12,634 nt of DNA from Candidatus Thorarchaeota archaeon (GCA_016840965.1 JAEORI010000341.1:1-12634), one strand, 5' to 3'. Numbered from the stretch's first letter, positions 1 to 7,526 are shown. Translations and numbers: made by a program. Notes: generated by a model from the letters alone, not told the origin.

Positions 1-3
1 ACC

Positions 4-10
4 GGTGGTG
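4..10 (+). promoter_or_regulatory. Shine-Dalgarno site for the GRE TTG start
   Basis: GGTGGTG lies 8 nt before the TTG at 19 and can pair with the archaeal 16S 3' end (CACCUCC). It favours TTG 19 as the true start even though the frame is open to the window edge. Confidence 0.5.
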
Positions 11-18
11 TTGATTTC

Positions 19-2418
19 TTGACTGTTGATGAGAATGATGCTCCCTTAATCGAGATCTGGTCTCCCTCTGGGACACTCTCTGAACGAGTTCAGAAACTGC
101 GGAACAACTTCTGCTCCTTTAATGAACGTGATGAAACAAACGAGCCATACGCTTTCACAACTGGTACTGATTGGGATGAGGTTTATTCAGTTCATGACTG
201 GGCAAATGAACCCGCCCTCTATCCATTTTTCCCATCAGTCAACCAAACTCTCAAAGCCATGGGGGTTAGGGTCAATTTGCCAGATGGATACTGGAATCAA
301 GGTCTTACAATGAGACGCGCTGTCTTTTTCCATGAAGTGATGACCAAGTTTATGCCTATTGCAATACTAAATGGTGAGCTTATTGTAGGGTTTAACTTCA
401 ACACAGCTTTGTCGAAATCTCTCAATAAGTCTGAAACCTCAAAACGCAACAAAGAGATGGCTAAATGGTTCAAAGAAACATCAAGATTGAATGAGTACGG
501 AATTGGAACTGGGTCTTCGATTCCTGGACATATTATTCCCAATTACGCCAAGGTTATGAAAATTGGTATGCGGGGATTGGCAGAGGAATATCACGATCTG
601 CTGAATAATGATCTCACTCCTACTCATCGTGAGTTCATTGAAGCACTGATATTAAGCTGTAAAACAGCTCGAGATGTTGGTCTCCGATACTCGGTGAAAG
701 CGAGGGAGCTTGCGGATAGACAACAGGATTCTAAAAGAAAGAATGAGCTTCTGAGGATTGCTGAAATTTGTAGCAGAGTACCCTGGGAAGCACCAACATC
801 ATTTTGGGAAGCCCTTCAATCTCTTTGGATTGTTCACATGCTTGTTATGGCGGCTGAGTCTTATCCCGGAGCAGGGTTATCACATGGTCGCTGGGATCAA
901 TATATGTATCCTTTCTACAAAAAAGACATTGAGGAGGGCACACTAACTAGAAACGAGGCGAAAGAGCTCCTACAATGTTACTGGATTAAACACAATTATG
1001 TCTATGATTATCAGGGCCGTCTTGGAATAAATCAGGGTATCAATTCTAGTTTTGGACAACTAATAACATTGAGCGGGTGTGGACAAAATGGAGAGGACCT
1101 GACAAACGATCTCACTTGGTTGGCTCTAGAAGTAATTGAAGAGATGAACCTATTTGAGCCAAAGCCAAATATCCGACTTCATAGAAATACGCCACAGGAT
1201 TTTCTCATTCGTGTCGCAGAGATCGTTTCCAAAGCTCAAGGTTCACCTTTTCTATTAAATTTCGATGAGCACAGCATTGATGGACTAGTTTGGCAAGGTG
1301 TTCCACGTGAGATAGCCTGGGACTATGGTATTGTAGGCTGCCTTGAAAACACAATGCAGGGAAATGATCGTTCAGACACAGTAGATGTTAACATCAATCT
1401 TGCAAAGGCTGTTGAATTGGCTCTTAATGATGGTAGAGATATGGCGTCAGGGATTCAATTAGGCTCAAAAACTGGTGACCCACTGAGTTTCAATACTTTT
1501 GATGATTTCATGAGCGCAATCAAAGCACAGCTTCAAGCTCTGGTCGAGCTCCTAGTAAATGCTGGAAATATGGCGGATACGCTCCGTGCCAAATACCAGC
1601 CTGTTCCTTATCTCAGTGCATTGATGGATGATTGCGCTGTGAATGGAAAAGATGTCAACGAAGGAGGCACTACTTGGAACTTCAACACTATTGAAGGAAT
1701 GGGAATTGCTACCCTTGCAGACTCTGTAGCAGCAGTAAAGAAAATGGTTTTCGATGAAAAACGTGTATCAATGAAAGAGTTACTTCTTGCAATTCAATCG
1801 AACTATGAAGGCTATGAGGAACTTCGACAGCTACTAAAATCTAAGACTCCCAAGTTTGGGAATGATGATGACTATGTTGACGACATAGCTCGAGAACTCT
1901 CTGTTTTTTGGGCAAAAGAAGCTTTCAAACATGAAAATCCCTACACTGGACGTAAATATAGGGCCGGCTATTTGTCTTGGAATTACTATATCCCTCTTGC
2001 TCCTCTTACAGCTGCCACCCCTGATGGCCGAAGACGTGGTGAATTCCTATCGGGAGGTGTAGGTGCTGTCCAAGGAATGGATGCTATAGGACCAACCGCA
2101 TCAATTCGATCAGTAGGAAAACTGAGTCTTGAAACAGTTCCCAATGGAGCTTCACATACAATAACAATTAGTCCATCGATGGTAAAAACACCTGAACATA
2201 TAGAGAAACTCGCAGCACTCCTTCGTGCATATAATGAAGTTGGAGGGACCGCTTTGCAAATTAACGTGATTGATGCCAAAACCCTTCGCGATGCTCAGAA
2301 ACATCCTGAAGCATACTCTAATCTTATGGTGCGAGTGACCGGATACAATGCATTCTTTACGCAAGTTGGTAGAGAATTACAGGAAGAAATCATTACACGA
2401 ACGGAGCATTCACTTTAA
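19..2418 (+). CDS. Glycyl radical enzyme, PFL-like, substrate unknown
   Basis: This is an oxygen-sensitive radical enzyme of the pyruvate formate-lyase superfamily, expected in the cytoplasm. The C-terminal radical loop RVTGYNAFF puts the radical glycine at G775. The thiyl cysteine lies in GCLEN (C441) with E443 two residues on. That Cys-x-Glu pair is typical of diol/hydroxyproline dehydratases, choline lyase and arylacetate decarboxylases, not of true PFL, which has Cys-Cys. The C441-G775 distance and the 799-aa length fit this branch. The usual NGHS loop is replaced by YPGAGLS (282-288) before GRWDQYMYPFY, so the substrate cannot be named. The TTG start has a GGTGGTG SD at 4-10 with 8-nt spacing, but the frame stays open to the left edge, so a longer protein is possible. 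The activase follows with a 1-bp overlap. Family assignment is firm; the reaction is not. Confidence 0.93.
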   Translation: MTVDENDAPLIEIWSPSGTLSERVQKLRNNFCSFNERDETNEPYAFTTGTDWDEVYSVHDWANEPALYPFFPSVNQTLKAMGVRVNLPDGYWNQGLTMRRAVFFHEVMTKFMPIAILNGELIVGFNFNTALSKSLNKSETSKRNKEMAKWFKETSRLNEYGIGTGSSIPGHIIPNYAKVMKIGMRGLAEEYHDLLNNDLTPTHREFIEALILSCKTARDVGLRYSVKARELADRQQDSKRKNELLRIAEICSRVPWEAPTSFWEALQSLWIVHMLVMAAESYPGAGLSHGRWDQYMYPFYKKDIEEGTLTRNEAKELLQCYWIKHNYVYDYQGRLGINQGINSSFGQLITLSGCGQNGEDLTNDLTWLALEVIEEMNLFEPKPNIRLHRNTPQDFLIRVAEIVSKAQGSPFLLNFDEHSIDGLVWQGVPREIAWDYGIVGCLENTMQGNDRSDTVDVNINLAKAVELALNDGRDMASGIQLGSKTGDPLSFNTFDDFMSAIKAQLQALVELLVNAGNMADTLRAKYQPVPYLSALMDDCAVNGKDVNEGGTTWNFNTIEGMGIATLADSVAAVKKMVFDEKRVSMKELLLAIQSNYEGYEELRQLLKSKTPKFGNDDDYVDDIARELSVFWAKEAFKHENPYTGRKYRAGYLSWNYYIPLAPLTAATPDGRRRGEFLSGGVGAVQGMDAIGPTASIRSVGKLSLETVPNGASHTITISPSMVKTPEHIEKLAALLRAYNEVGGTALQINVIDAKTLRDAQKHPEAYSNLMVRVTGYNAFFTQVGRELQEEIITRTEHSL

Positions 2419-3392
2419 TGACTACGACTGGAATCATAACCAACATTCAGCGTTGTTCAACTGAGGATGGACCAGGTATTCGTACAACCGTATTCTTCAA
2501 AGGCTGCCCAATGTCTTGTTCTTGGTGCCATAATATTGAAACAATTAATCCTCAAGCTACTCTTGTGTGGTATGAAGTGAAATGCATCGGTGATCAAGCT
2601 TGTGTCCGTATATGTCCTGAAGAAGCTCTTTCGCTTACTCCTCAAGGTCTGAGAATAGACCGAACGAAATGCAAGGTTTGTGGTTCATGCGAGGATGCAT
2701 GTCCAACAGGTGCTGTCAAAGTTATGGGAAAAGTATGGACATCTGATGATCTAGTAGAGGAACTTCTTAAAGACAAGGTGTTCTTCGAAACCTCGCACGG
2801 GGGTGTGACACTCTCAGGTGGCGAAGCAACCTACCAAGCACAGTTTGCGTTAGAAGTAGCAAAGGGTCTACAAGAAAAAGGAGTCCATGTAGCACTTGAT
2901 ACTTGCGGATATTGCAGTGAGAAAGTATTACGAAACTTGCTCGTTTATGTTGACTTGGTGCTTTATGACTTGAAAGTCATGGATCCAAAAAAGCACAAGG
3001 ATTTTACTGGTGTTCCACTTGACACCGTACTTGCCAATGCTCGAATTGTTGCTGAATCAGGGAAACCCATCTGGATTAGAACTCCCATAATTCCTGAACA
3101 TACTGATGATGAGGAAAATATTCGTGCTATAGCTCGCTTTATACTTGAGAATCTTCCAAGCGTAGAAAGATATGATTTACTAGCATTCAATAGAATGTGC
3201 ATAGACAAGTATTCATTGTTTGACTTAGAATACCCTCTAAAAGACTATGACCTTATTCCTGAAGAAACGATGGAACAGCTAGCTCAAATCGCTCGTGATG
3301 AAGGCGTTGGAAATGTTGTTTGGTCAGGGATGACTCAGAGGCTCAAGAAAGAACTACACATTAACAATCAGGAGGTAAAGACCTGTGGTTGA
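2418..3392 (+). CDS. Glycyl radical enzyme activating enzyme (radical SAM)
   Basis: This enzyme installs the glycyl radical on the upstream GRE by reductive cleavage of S-adenosylmethionine. The radical-SAM cluster motif is C-x3-C-x2-C (C30, C34, C37) with WCHN following, preceded by the EDGPGIRTTVFFKGC signature of GRE activases. The SAM-binding GGE motif lies at 134-136 and LDTCGY at 160-165. Residues about 55-100 form the two-cluster ferredoxin insert. Its second half is canonical (C85, C88, C91, C95). Its first half reads C56-IG-D59-QA-C62-x3-C66, with aspartate in place of the second cysteine. Length (324 aa) is close to that of insert-bearing activases of about 300 aa. ATG 2418 overlaps the GRE stop (TAATG), so translation is probably coupled. 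The 3' end overlaps the next gene by 8 bp. Confidence 0.95.
   Translation: MTTTGIITNIQRCSTEDGPGIRTTVFFKGCPMSCSWCHNIETINPQATLVWYEVKCIGDQACVRICPEEALSLTPQGLRIDRTKCKVCGSCEDACPTGAVKVMGKVWTSDDLVEELLKDKVFFETSHGGVTLSGGEATYQAQFALEVAKGLQEKGVHVALDTCGYCSEKVLRNLLVYVDLVLYDLKVMDPKKHKDFTGVPLDTVLANARIVAESGKPIWIRTPIIPEHTDDEENIRAIARFILENLPSVERYDLLAFNRMCIDKYSLFDLEYPLKDYDLIPEETMEQLAQIARDEGVGNVVWSGMTQRLKKELHINNQEVKTCG
3370..3376 (+). promoter_or_regulatory. Shine-Dalgarno site for split-barrel protein
   Basis: A strong AGGAGGT lies inside the 3' end of the activase gene, 8 nt before the GTG at 3385. It sets the start of the next gene and implies co-transcription. Confidence 0.8.
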
Positions 3393-4221
3393 ATCTATTC
3401 TGAAACAAGATCTTGTTGATGCCATGAGGACATTTGAAACACCTAAATTCATGGTAACGAAGGATTCCGAGGGAGAACCAAATGTAGTCCCTGTTCTATC
3501 ATGGACAGTTTATGAAGCTAATACCTTGGTGTATGGCGACTTCATGACATACAAAACTAGGCATAATGTAAACAATGGAAATACGCGTTTTTCAATCCTA
3601 GTCTTTACAACAGATTTAGATAGTTGGTTGATAAAGGCAAATTTTGAGTCATATCATCGCAATGATGAGATTTATGAATTCATTGCGCAGACTCCTCTCT
3701 TTCGTTATAATCAATATACAAACGCTCGAGGTGCTGGGGTTGCTGAGGCTATTTGGGCGAGTCAGAAATATGGTATGTCAAAGATGACTGTTCTTTCATC
3801 ATTTCTGAAAGCAAAGATGGCTGGTCGAAAAGTACCAAGGCATGAAACAGAAGAAGGGAATATGCCTCTAAATGTATTAAAACGAATGTCTCAGATGGCT
3901 GCTGTCAAAATCATTGCGTATGTATCTGATGATGCTGATGGATATCCTGTTGCCTTTCCTGAGTTTGGAATGATTCCTGTTTCTTCAAACAGAATTGTCA
4001 TGAAACGAAGAGAGGAAAAACGCAGAGGCTATTCACTACCGGATGGTTCGCGAGTGGCTATTTCGCTTGTCACCCTTGAACCTGCAGCTTTTCAGCTGAA
4101 AGGCACCTTCAGAGAGATTAACGAATCAACCGGTTTCATCCAACTTGATCGCGTTTATACCTGCTCTCTTCCAAGACCCGGTGCAAGAATTGACCTTCCT
4201 ATGTTGACACCAAATATCTAG
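3385..4221 (+). CDS. Tandem PNPOx-like split-barrel (probably FMN-binding) protein
   Basis: This looks like a member of the pyridoxamine-phosphate-oxidase-like split beta-barrel superfamily, with two barrel-like units. Residues about 10-100 show the classic opening (TPKFMVTKDSEGEPNVVPV, then YGDFMTYKTRHNVNNG). Residues about 172-275 repeat the pattern (KIIAYVSDDADGYPVAFPEFG, then a strand-rich tail ending LKGTFREI). A basic, helix-prone linker (about 125-170) joins them. Such proteins usually bind FMN or related cofactors and act as flavin reductases or oxidoreductases; no residue here fixes the cofactor. It is a 278-aa soluble protein without a signal peptide. The GTG start lies inside the activase gene (8-bp overlap) and has a strong SD, so it belongs to the GRE transcript. 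A redox role linked to the GRE substrate or product is inference. Confidence 0.72.
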   Translation: MVESILKQDLVDAMRTFETPKFMVTKDSEGEPNVVPVLSWTVYEANTLVYGDFMTYKTRHNVNNGNTRFSILVFTTDLDSWLIKANFESYHRNDEIYEFIAQTPLFRYNQYTNARGAGVAEAIWASQKYGMSKMTVLSSFLKAKMAGRKVPRHETEEGNMPLNVLKRMSQMAAVKIIAYVSDDADGYPVAFPEFGMIPVSSNRIVMKRREEKRRGYSLPDGSRVAISLVTLEPAAFQLKGTFREINESTGFIQLDRVYTCSLPRPGARIDLPMLTPNI

Positions 4222-4225
4222 CGGA

Positions 4226-4250
4226 TTTTTGTCAGACCAAAATGCTTTTT
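4226..4250 (+). terminator. Possible T-rich terminator after the GRE unit
   Basis: Two T5 tracts (4226-4230 and 4246-4250) follow the TAG of the split-barrel gene within 30 bases. Archaeal RNA polymerase can terminate at T-rich stretches without a hairpin. This marks a likely partial end of the three-gene transcript; the tracts are short, so read-through is likely. Confidence 0.35.
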
Positions 4251-4265
4251 CTAGGCTCTGAGCGC

Positions 4266-4291
4266 TTTGCAATTGGTGCCTTGATTGCAAA
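4266..4291 (+). repeat. Inverted repeat over the GNAT start codon
   Basis: TTTGCAAT (4266-4273) and ATTGCAAA (4284-4291) are perfect 8-bp inverted arms separated by 10 bases. The right arm contains the TTG start (4285) and the loop contains the GGTG SD-like site (4275-4278). As RNA it could gate translation of the acetyltransferase; as DNA it could be a dimeric regulator site. Chance occurrence is possible. Confidence 0.4.
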
Positions 4292-4821
4292 TCTGGGAGT
4301 ACAGAGCTAAAGATGGTAGGCGAATCATAGTACGCGAAGCCAAAGCTGATGATGCAAGTCTCTTACATGCTTGTTTCAAGGATGTCGTTGAAGAGTATGC
4401 TTGGCTCCCAACTCTCACCCCCCACTCAAATGTTTCAGATTGGGTGAACTGGATAGATAGAACTAGACATACTCGTGAGATTCTCCTAATGGCGCTTGTT
4501 GATAGTGAGTATGCTGGTCATTTATCGCTTCAACCTGAAGAATGGCACGCATCTCAGCATGTTGCAAAACTCGGTGTTATTGTTAGAAAGGACTGTCGTA
4601 GCAATGGTGTTGGTCGATCACTTATGATATCAGCTGAATCAGCTGCAATTGCCAAGGATTATACAAAGATTATCTTGAGTACATTCGAAGACAATCAGGT
4701 CGCTCGGAAACTCTATAGCTCACTTGGATACCGTACTGTTGGTATTAGAAAGAGACATTTTAACATGCCCAAAGGTCTAATAGACGAAGTGCTAATGGAA
4801 AAAGAAATAGTTGAAGAATGA
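4285..4821 (+). CDS. GNAT-family N-acetyltransferase
   Basis: A 178-aa acetyl-CoA-dependent acetyltransferase with a single GNAT domain. The acetyl-CoA pyrophosphate loop is VIVRKDCRSNGVGRSL (98-113), matching R/Q-x-x-G-x-G/A. Motif B follows as NQVARKLYSSLGYRTVG (137-153). Before them, HLSLQP and HVAKLGVIV are the paired beta strands of the fold. The acceptor substrate cannot be read from sequence; small molecules, peptides and protein N-termini are all possible. The TTG start is the first available, because an in-frame TGA (4282-4284) precedes it directly; a GGTG site lies 6 nt upstream. The ACT-domain gene follows after 15 bases, so the two are probably co-transcribed. Family certain, substrate unknown. 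Confidence 0.88.
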   Translation: MQIWEYRAKDGRRIIVREAKADDASLLHACFKDVVEEYAWLPTLTPHSNVSDWVNWIDRTRHTREILLMALVDSEYAGHLSLQPEEWHASQHVAKLGVIVRKDCRSNGVGRSLMISAESAAIAKDYTKIILSTFEDNQVARKLYSSLGYRTVGIRKRHFNMPKGLIDEVLMEKEIVEE

Positions 4822-4836
4822 AGAGGATGGTCATCC

Positions 4837-5346
4837 ATGTGGCGTACAATTGTAGACCACCTTAGTGAATCTCCACAGCGGTTGAAAGTTGCTGAGGCGA
4901 TTGTTCGGCATGGTTTTCATGTTGAGAGTCCTGGTGTAATCAAATGTGGTGAAATTCGAATTCCTTTGAAGTCATTAGGAAATGCTCTTGGTATTGATCG
5001 TCGCACAGTGAGAGCAACTACTGAAGACATATGTGAGAATGATGAGCTCTGCGAATTTTTCTCTCTTTTAAGACCAGCAGGACCTTCGCTTGAGAAGGTA
5101 AAGGATGTTTTCGGATATGGCATTGTTACCATCTATGTTGAGTCTCCAGGATCACCTGGAATCCTATCAGAGGTTACATCCATGATTGCAGGTTATGGTA
5201 TACCAATTCGACAAGTACTTGCTGAAGATGTAGCAATCTATCAAGACCCGTGTTTAAAGGTGATAACAGAGGAACCATTACCTGGTAAAGTAATAGAAAC
5301 TCTTGCTGACATTCGTGGTGTCCGGAAAGTTATCATCGACAAGTAG
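4837..5346 (+). CDS. HTH-ACT domain amino-acid-responsive regulator (COG2061-like)
   Basis: A 169-aa protein with two parts. Residues about 14-70 look like a winged or helix-turn-helix DNA-binding unit: IPLKSLGNALGIDRRTVRAT (42-61) has the spacing of an HTH recognition pair. Residues about 96-167 form an ACT domain (TIYVESPGSPGILSEVTSMI, then the VLAEDVAIYQDPCLKVIT strand region), the fold that commonly binds amino acids. Length and layout match the archaeal COG2061 proteins, described as predicted allosteric regulators of homoserine dehydrogenase. No homoserine dehydrogenase lies in this window, so the target is open. The adjacent acetyltransferase and MFS transporter are possible targets. 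ATG 4837 follows a purine-rich GAAGAGGATGG stretch. Ligand identity is not visible. Confidence 0.75.
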   Translation: MWRTIVDHLSESPQRLKVAEAIVRHGFHVESPGVIKCGEIRIPLKSLGNALGIDRRTVRATTEDICENDELCEFFSLLRPAGPSLEKVKDVFGYGIVTIYVESPGSPGILSEVTSMIAGYGIPIRQVLAEDVAIYQDPCLKVITEEPLPGKVIETLADIRGVRKVIIDK

Positions 5347-5356
5347 GATTGTCGAT
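5335..5356 (+). repeat. Perfect inverted repeat at ACT gene stop, upstream of MFS gene
   Basis: ATCGACAA (5335-5342) and TTGTCGAT (5349-5356) form perfect 8-bp arms with a 6-base spacer, GTAGGA. The spacer holds part of the TAG stop (5344-5346). It lies 51 bases before the chosen MFS start. It could be a short terminator hairpin (followed only by TTT) or an operator for a dimeric repressor, possibly the HTH-ACT protein just encoded. Confidence 0.4.
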
Positions 5357-5407
5357 TTACGAAACTTGAAAAGGTGTTGCACATGCGAGCGGAAGAGTGT
5401 TTCTCTA

Positions 5408-6685
5408 ATGGATCCTGAAGCCGAAGTCACCACTCCTACTATAAGCAGTCATGATATTCCCACTAAAGAGAAGTCAGGTGGTATGTATCAGGTATGGATG
5501 CTAGCCATTTCTCTCAGTATACTTCAGATTGGCTTTGGCCTTGTAACCCCAATCTTCCCATATTATATCTCGTCCCTAGGAATGGCAGGTATTGAACTTG
5601 GAGTTCTAGCTGCATCATTTGCTATTGCTCGAATTATTCTAGCTGGACCCTTAGGAGGTCTCTCAGACCGGGTGGGTAGAAAACCCGTCCTGATAACAGC
5701 TCTTCTTGGATTTGCTATTGCGAATATTATCTACGCATATGCGTATGATGTAATAGTTATGATTTCCGCTCGTGCTCTTGAGGGGGCTGTTTCTGCTGGT
5801 TTCTTTCCAGCTGCTAACGCATTCGTATCTGATGTAACCTCTATGCAGAATCGCGGTACAGCAATGGGTTATCTTAACACAGGCAATATGGTAGGTTTCA
5901 TTATTGGTCCTGCGCTTGGTGGCTTTCTAGCACAATTTCTTGGTATCAGGCTGCCTTTCATTTTGGCTGCAATTGCTACATTGATTACGATGGGTCTTGT
6001 CTATGTTCTCGTTCAAGAACCAGTGAGGAAAACAATCAAAGAGTCTTTACCAAGACCACCTATTCGACTTGTATTATCCAGAGCTCGTAGGTGTTATGGA
6101 ATATTGGGAATGGCAATGTTTGCCAATATGTTTGCAATGGGTATTCTTGAAGTAGCATTCATGCTTGATGCAGTTATCAACATAGGCGTCCAGCCTTATG
6201 AAATTGGTCTATTTTTTGGTATTATTGGAATCACGATGATGATTGGAAGTGTATTGTTTGGAAAATTATCTGATATTCGTGGACGAAAATGGTTGATAGT
6301 AATAGGAGCAATGGTTGGAGCACTTTCTTTAATCATGTTCATCTTTTCTCATAATGTCACTGATCTTCTGGTTTCGGGTATTATACTCTCAATTGGGATG
6401 TCTATGAGGGGTCCTGCTATTCAAGCGTTAATCGCAGATGTCACAGAACCTACATCATATGGGGTTGTGATGGGTGTTTTTGGTGCTGTAAGCAACAGTG
6501 CTTATGCAGTCAGTCCACTCATCGGTGGTCAGATTTTCGATGATACTGGCTCTGCTGCTCTTAGTCTGCTCATCGCTAGTGGAGTTTCAGTTGTTGGTGC
6601 TGCAGCCGCATCTTTCTTGCCTCGAAATGCTGGTCAGGAGAGCTGCAAGATTGAATCCTCTCTTGAAGCTCAACATATCGATTAG
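5408..6685 (+). CDS. Major facilitator superfamily transporter
   Basis: A 12-helix secondary transporter of the cytoplasmic membrane, most like the drug/metabolite efflux branch. The loop 2-3 signature is GGLSDRVGRKPVLI, repeated in the second half as GKLSDIRGRKWLIVIG, as expected of the duplicated six-helix fold. LGGFLAQFLGIRLPFILAAI resembles the motif region around helices 5-6. An acidic-to-polar cytoplasmic N-tail of about 25 residues precedes helix 1 (MLAISLSILQIGFGLVTPIF). The open frame extends upstream to a TTG at 5303, overlapping the ACT gene. ATG 5408 is preferred: it avoids the overlap, drops a Cys-rich segment unlike MFS tails, and gives the typical length of 425 aa. A GGAAG stretch sits 12 nt before it. 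The cargo is unknown. It converges on the MEMO1-family gene with one base between stops. Confidence 0.9.
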   Translation: MDPEAEVTTPTISSHDIPTKEKSGGMYQVWMLAISLSILQIGFGLVTPIFPYYISSLGMAGIELGVLAASFAIARIILAGPLGGLSDRVGRKPVLITALLGFAIANIIYAYAYDVIVMISARALEGAVSAGFFPAANAFVSDVTSMQNRGTAMGYLNTGNMVGFIIGPALGGFLAQFLGIRLPFILAAIATLITMGLVYVLVQEPVRKTIKESLPRPPIRLVLSRARRCYGILGMAMFANMFAMGILEVAFMLDAVINIGVQPYEIGLFFGIIGITMMIGSVLFGKLSDIRGRKWLIVIGAMVGALSLIMFIFSHNVTDLLVSGIILSIGMSMRGPAIQALIADVTEPTSYGVVMGVFGAVSNSAYAVSPLIGGQIFDDTGSAALSLLIASGVSVVGAAAASFLPRNAGQESCKIESSLEAQHID

Positions 6686-6686
6686 C

Positions 6687-7526
6687 TTAACTAATTGTAG
6701 CTGAAACATATGCAACAACGCTGGAATTATCTCTGGTAATGTCTCCAGATGTAATATACTTCAAGACGTTGAACTGAGTTGCTCCTCTCTCTTTCGCAAA
6801 AATCATTGCTGCAGCAATTGGTCCCGCACCACAAATACTGACTCTGTGTCCACGTACAAAAGATAAGAATCCCTCTGGATCAAGGAACTCAAGATATTCC
6901 ATTGCTTGATTGTCCTTTTTTCGTGCACTTTCCGCAGATTCGAAATGAGTAAAATCCGAACTTGCAAGAACTAGAATATCCATTTCATTCGCGAGCTTAG
7001 CCAGTGTCTTCCCGATTGACTCGCAAACCGCATATGATTGATCAGAGAGACAAATTGGTACGATTGTCACTCCTGGCCCTAAGGTATATTGTAAGAATGG
7101 GACTTGGACCTCTAAGGAATGCTCACTGCTATGTGCGATGCAGTCAAATGAAGCATATTCATTCTCCTCGACGATAGCTGCTCCCAGAACACTGTCATAT
7201 TGCACGATGCCAAGTGGTGTTTGCCAATCATCATTGCAAACAGCTACTCTAGCTCCAATGCCTGTATGATTAGGACCAAGCATCACTACATGATCTGGTA
7301 TTCCATCTTCAAAGACTTTCAGATAGGTATGTGCTGCTGGCATACCAGAATACATGTATCCTGCATGAGGAGCTATCACTGCTTTTAGAGACCTAGTCGT
7401 TCCTGGCTCACCATCCGGCAGGCTGCCCGGTCCAAAAGAACCCATGAAGCAGTTTTTCAGACGCTCTTGCAGCAAGTCTTCTTTTCCCTCGTAAAATCGT
7501 CCTGCAACCACTGGCATTCGCACCAT
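6687..7526 (-). CDS. MEMO1 family protein (AmmeMemoRadiSam system protein B type)
   Basis: A 279-aa protein of the MEMO family, related in fold to class III extradiol dioxygenases. The start MVRMPVVAGRFYEG is the conserved N-terminus of the family. The metal-site residues of human MEMO1 have clear counterparts: H54 in IAPHAGY, H87 in LGPNHTG and C232 in ICGAGPIAA. HSSEHSLEVQVPFLQ (132-146) and SSDFTHF (189-195) are further family blocks. Prokaryotic copies often accompany an AMMECR1 protein and a radical-SAM protein; neither is next to this copy. Human MEMO1 is reported to bind copper/iron; the archaeal role is unknown. ATG 7526 is the first start after an in-frame TAG 30 bases upstream, and has only a weak SD. 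The gene lies 91 bases downstream of hisS on the same strand. Confidence 0.93.
   Translation of the reverse strand: MVRMPVVAGRFYEGKEDLLQERLKNCFMGSFGPGSLPDGEPGTTRSLKAVIAPHAGYMYSGMPAAHTYLKVFEDGIPDHVVMLGPNHTGIGARVAVCNDDWQTPLGIVQYDSVLGAAIVEENEYASFDCIAHSSEHSLEVQVPFLQYTLGPGVTIVPICLSDQSYAVCESIGKTLAKLANEMDILVLASSDFTHFESAESARKKDNQAMEYLEFLDPEGFLSFVRGHRVSICGAGPIAAAMIFAKERGATQFNVLKYITSGDITRDNSSVVAYVSATIS

Noticed and set aside
19..2418. Naming the GRE as pyruvate formate-lyase or alkyl/benzylsuccinate synthase
   Set aside because: The Cys-x-Glu site argues against true PFL, and no hydrocarbon-synthase accessory subunits are encoded nearby; the substrate is left open.
5145..5160. TCCAGG-ATCA-CCTGGA hairpin
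   Set aside because: It lies in the ACT domain core and is explained by codons for the conserved SPGSPG turn; no boundary or regulatory context.
5303..5407. N-terminal extension of the MFS frame starting at TTG 5303
   Set aside because: It overlaps the ACT gene by 44 bases, encodes a Cys/Arg/Ser-rich segment unlike MFS tails, and a better ATG exists at 5408.
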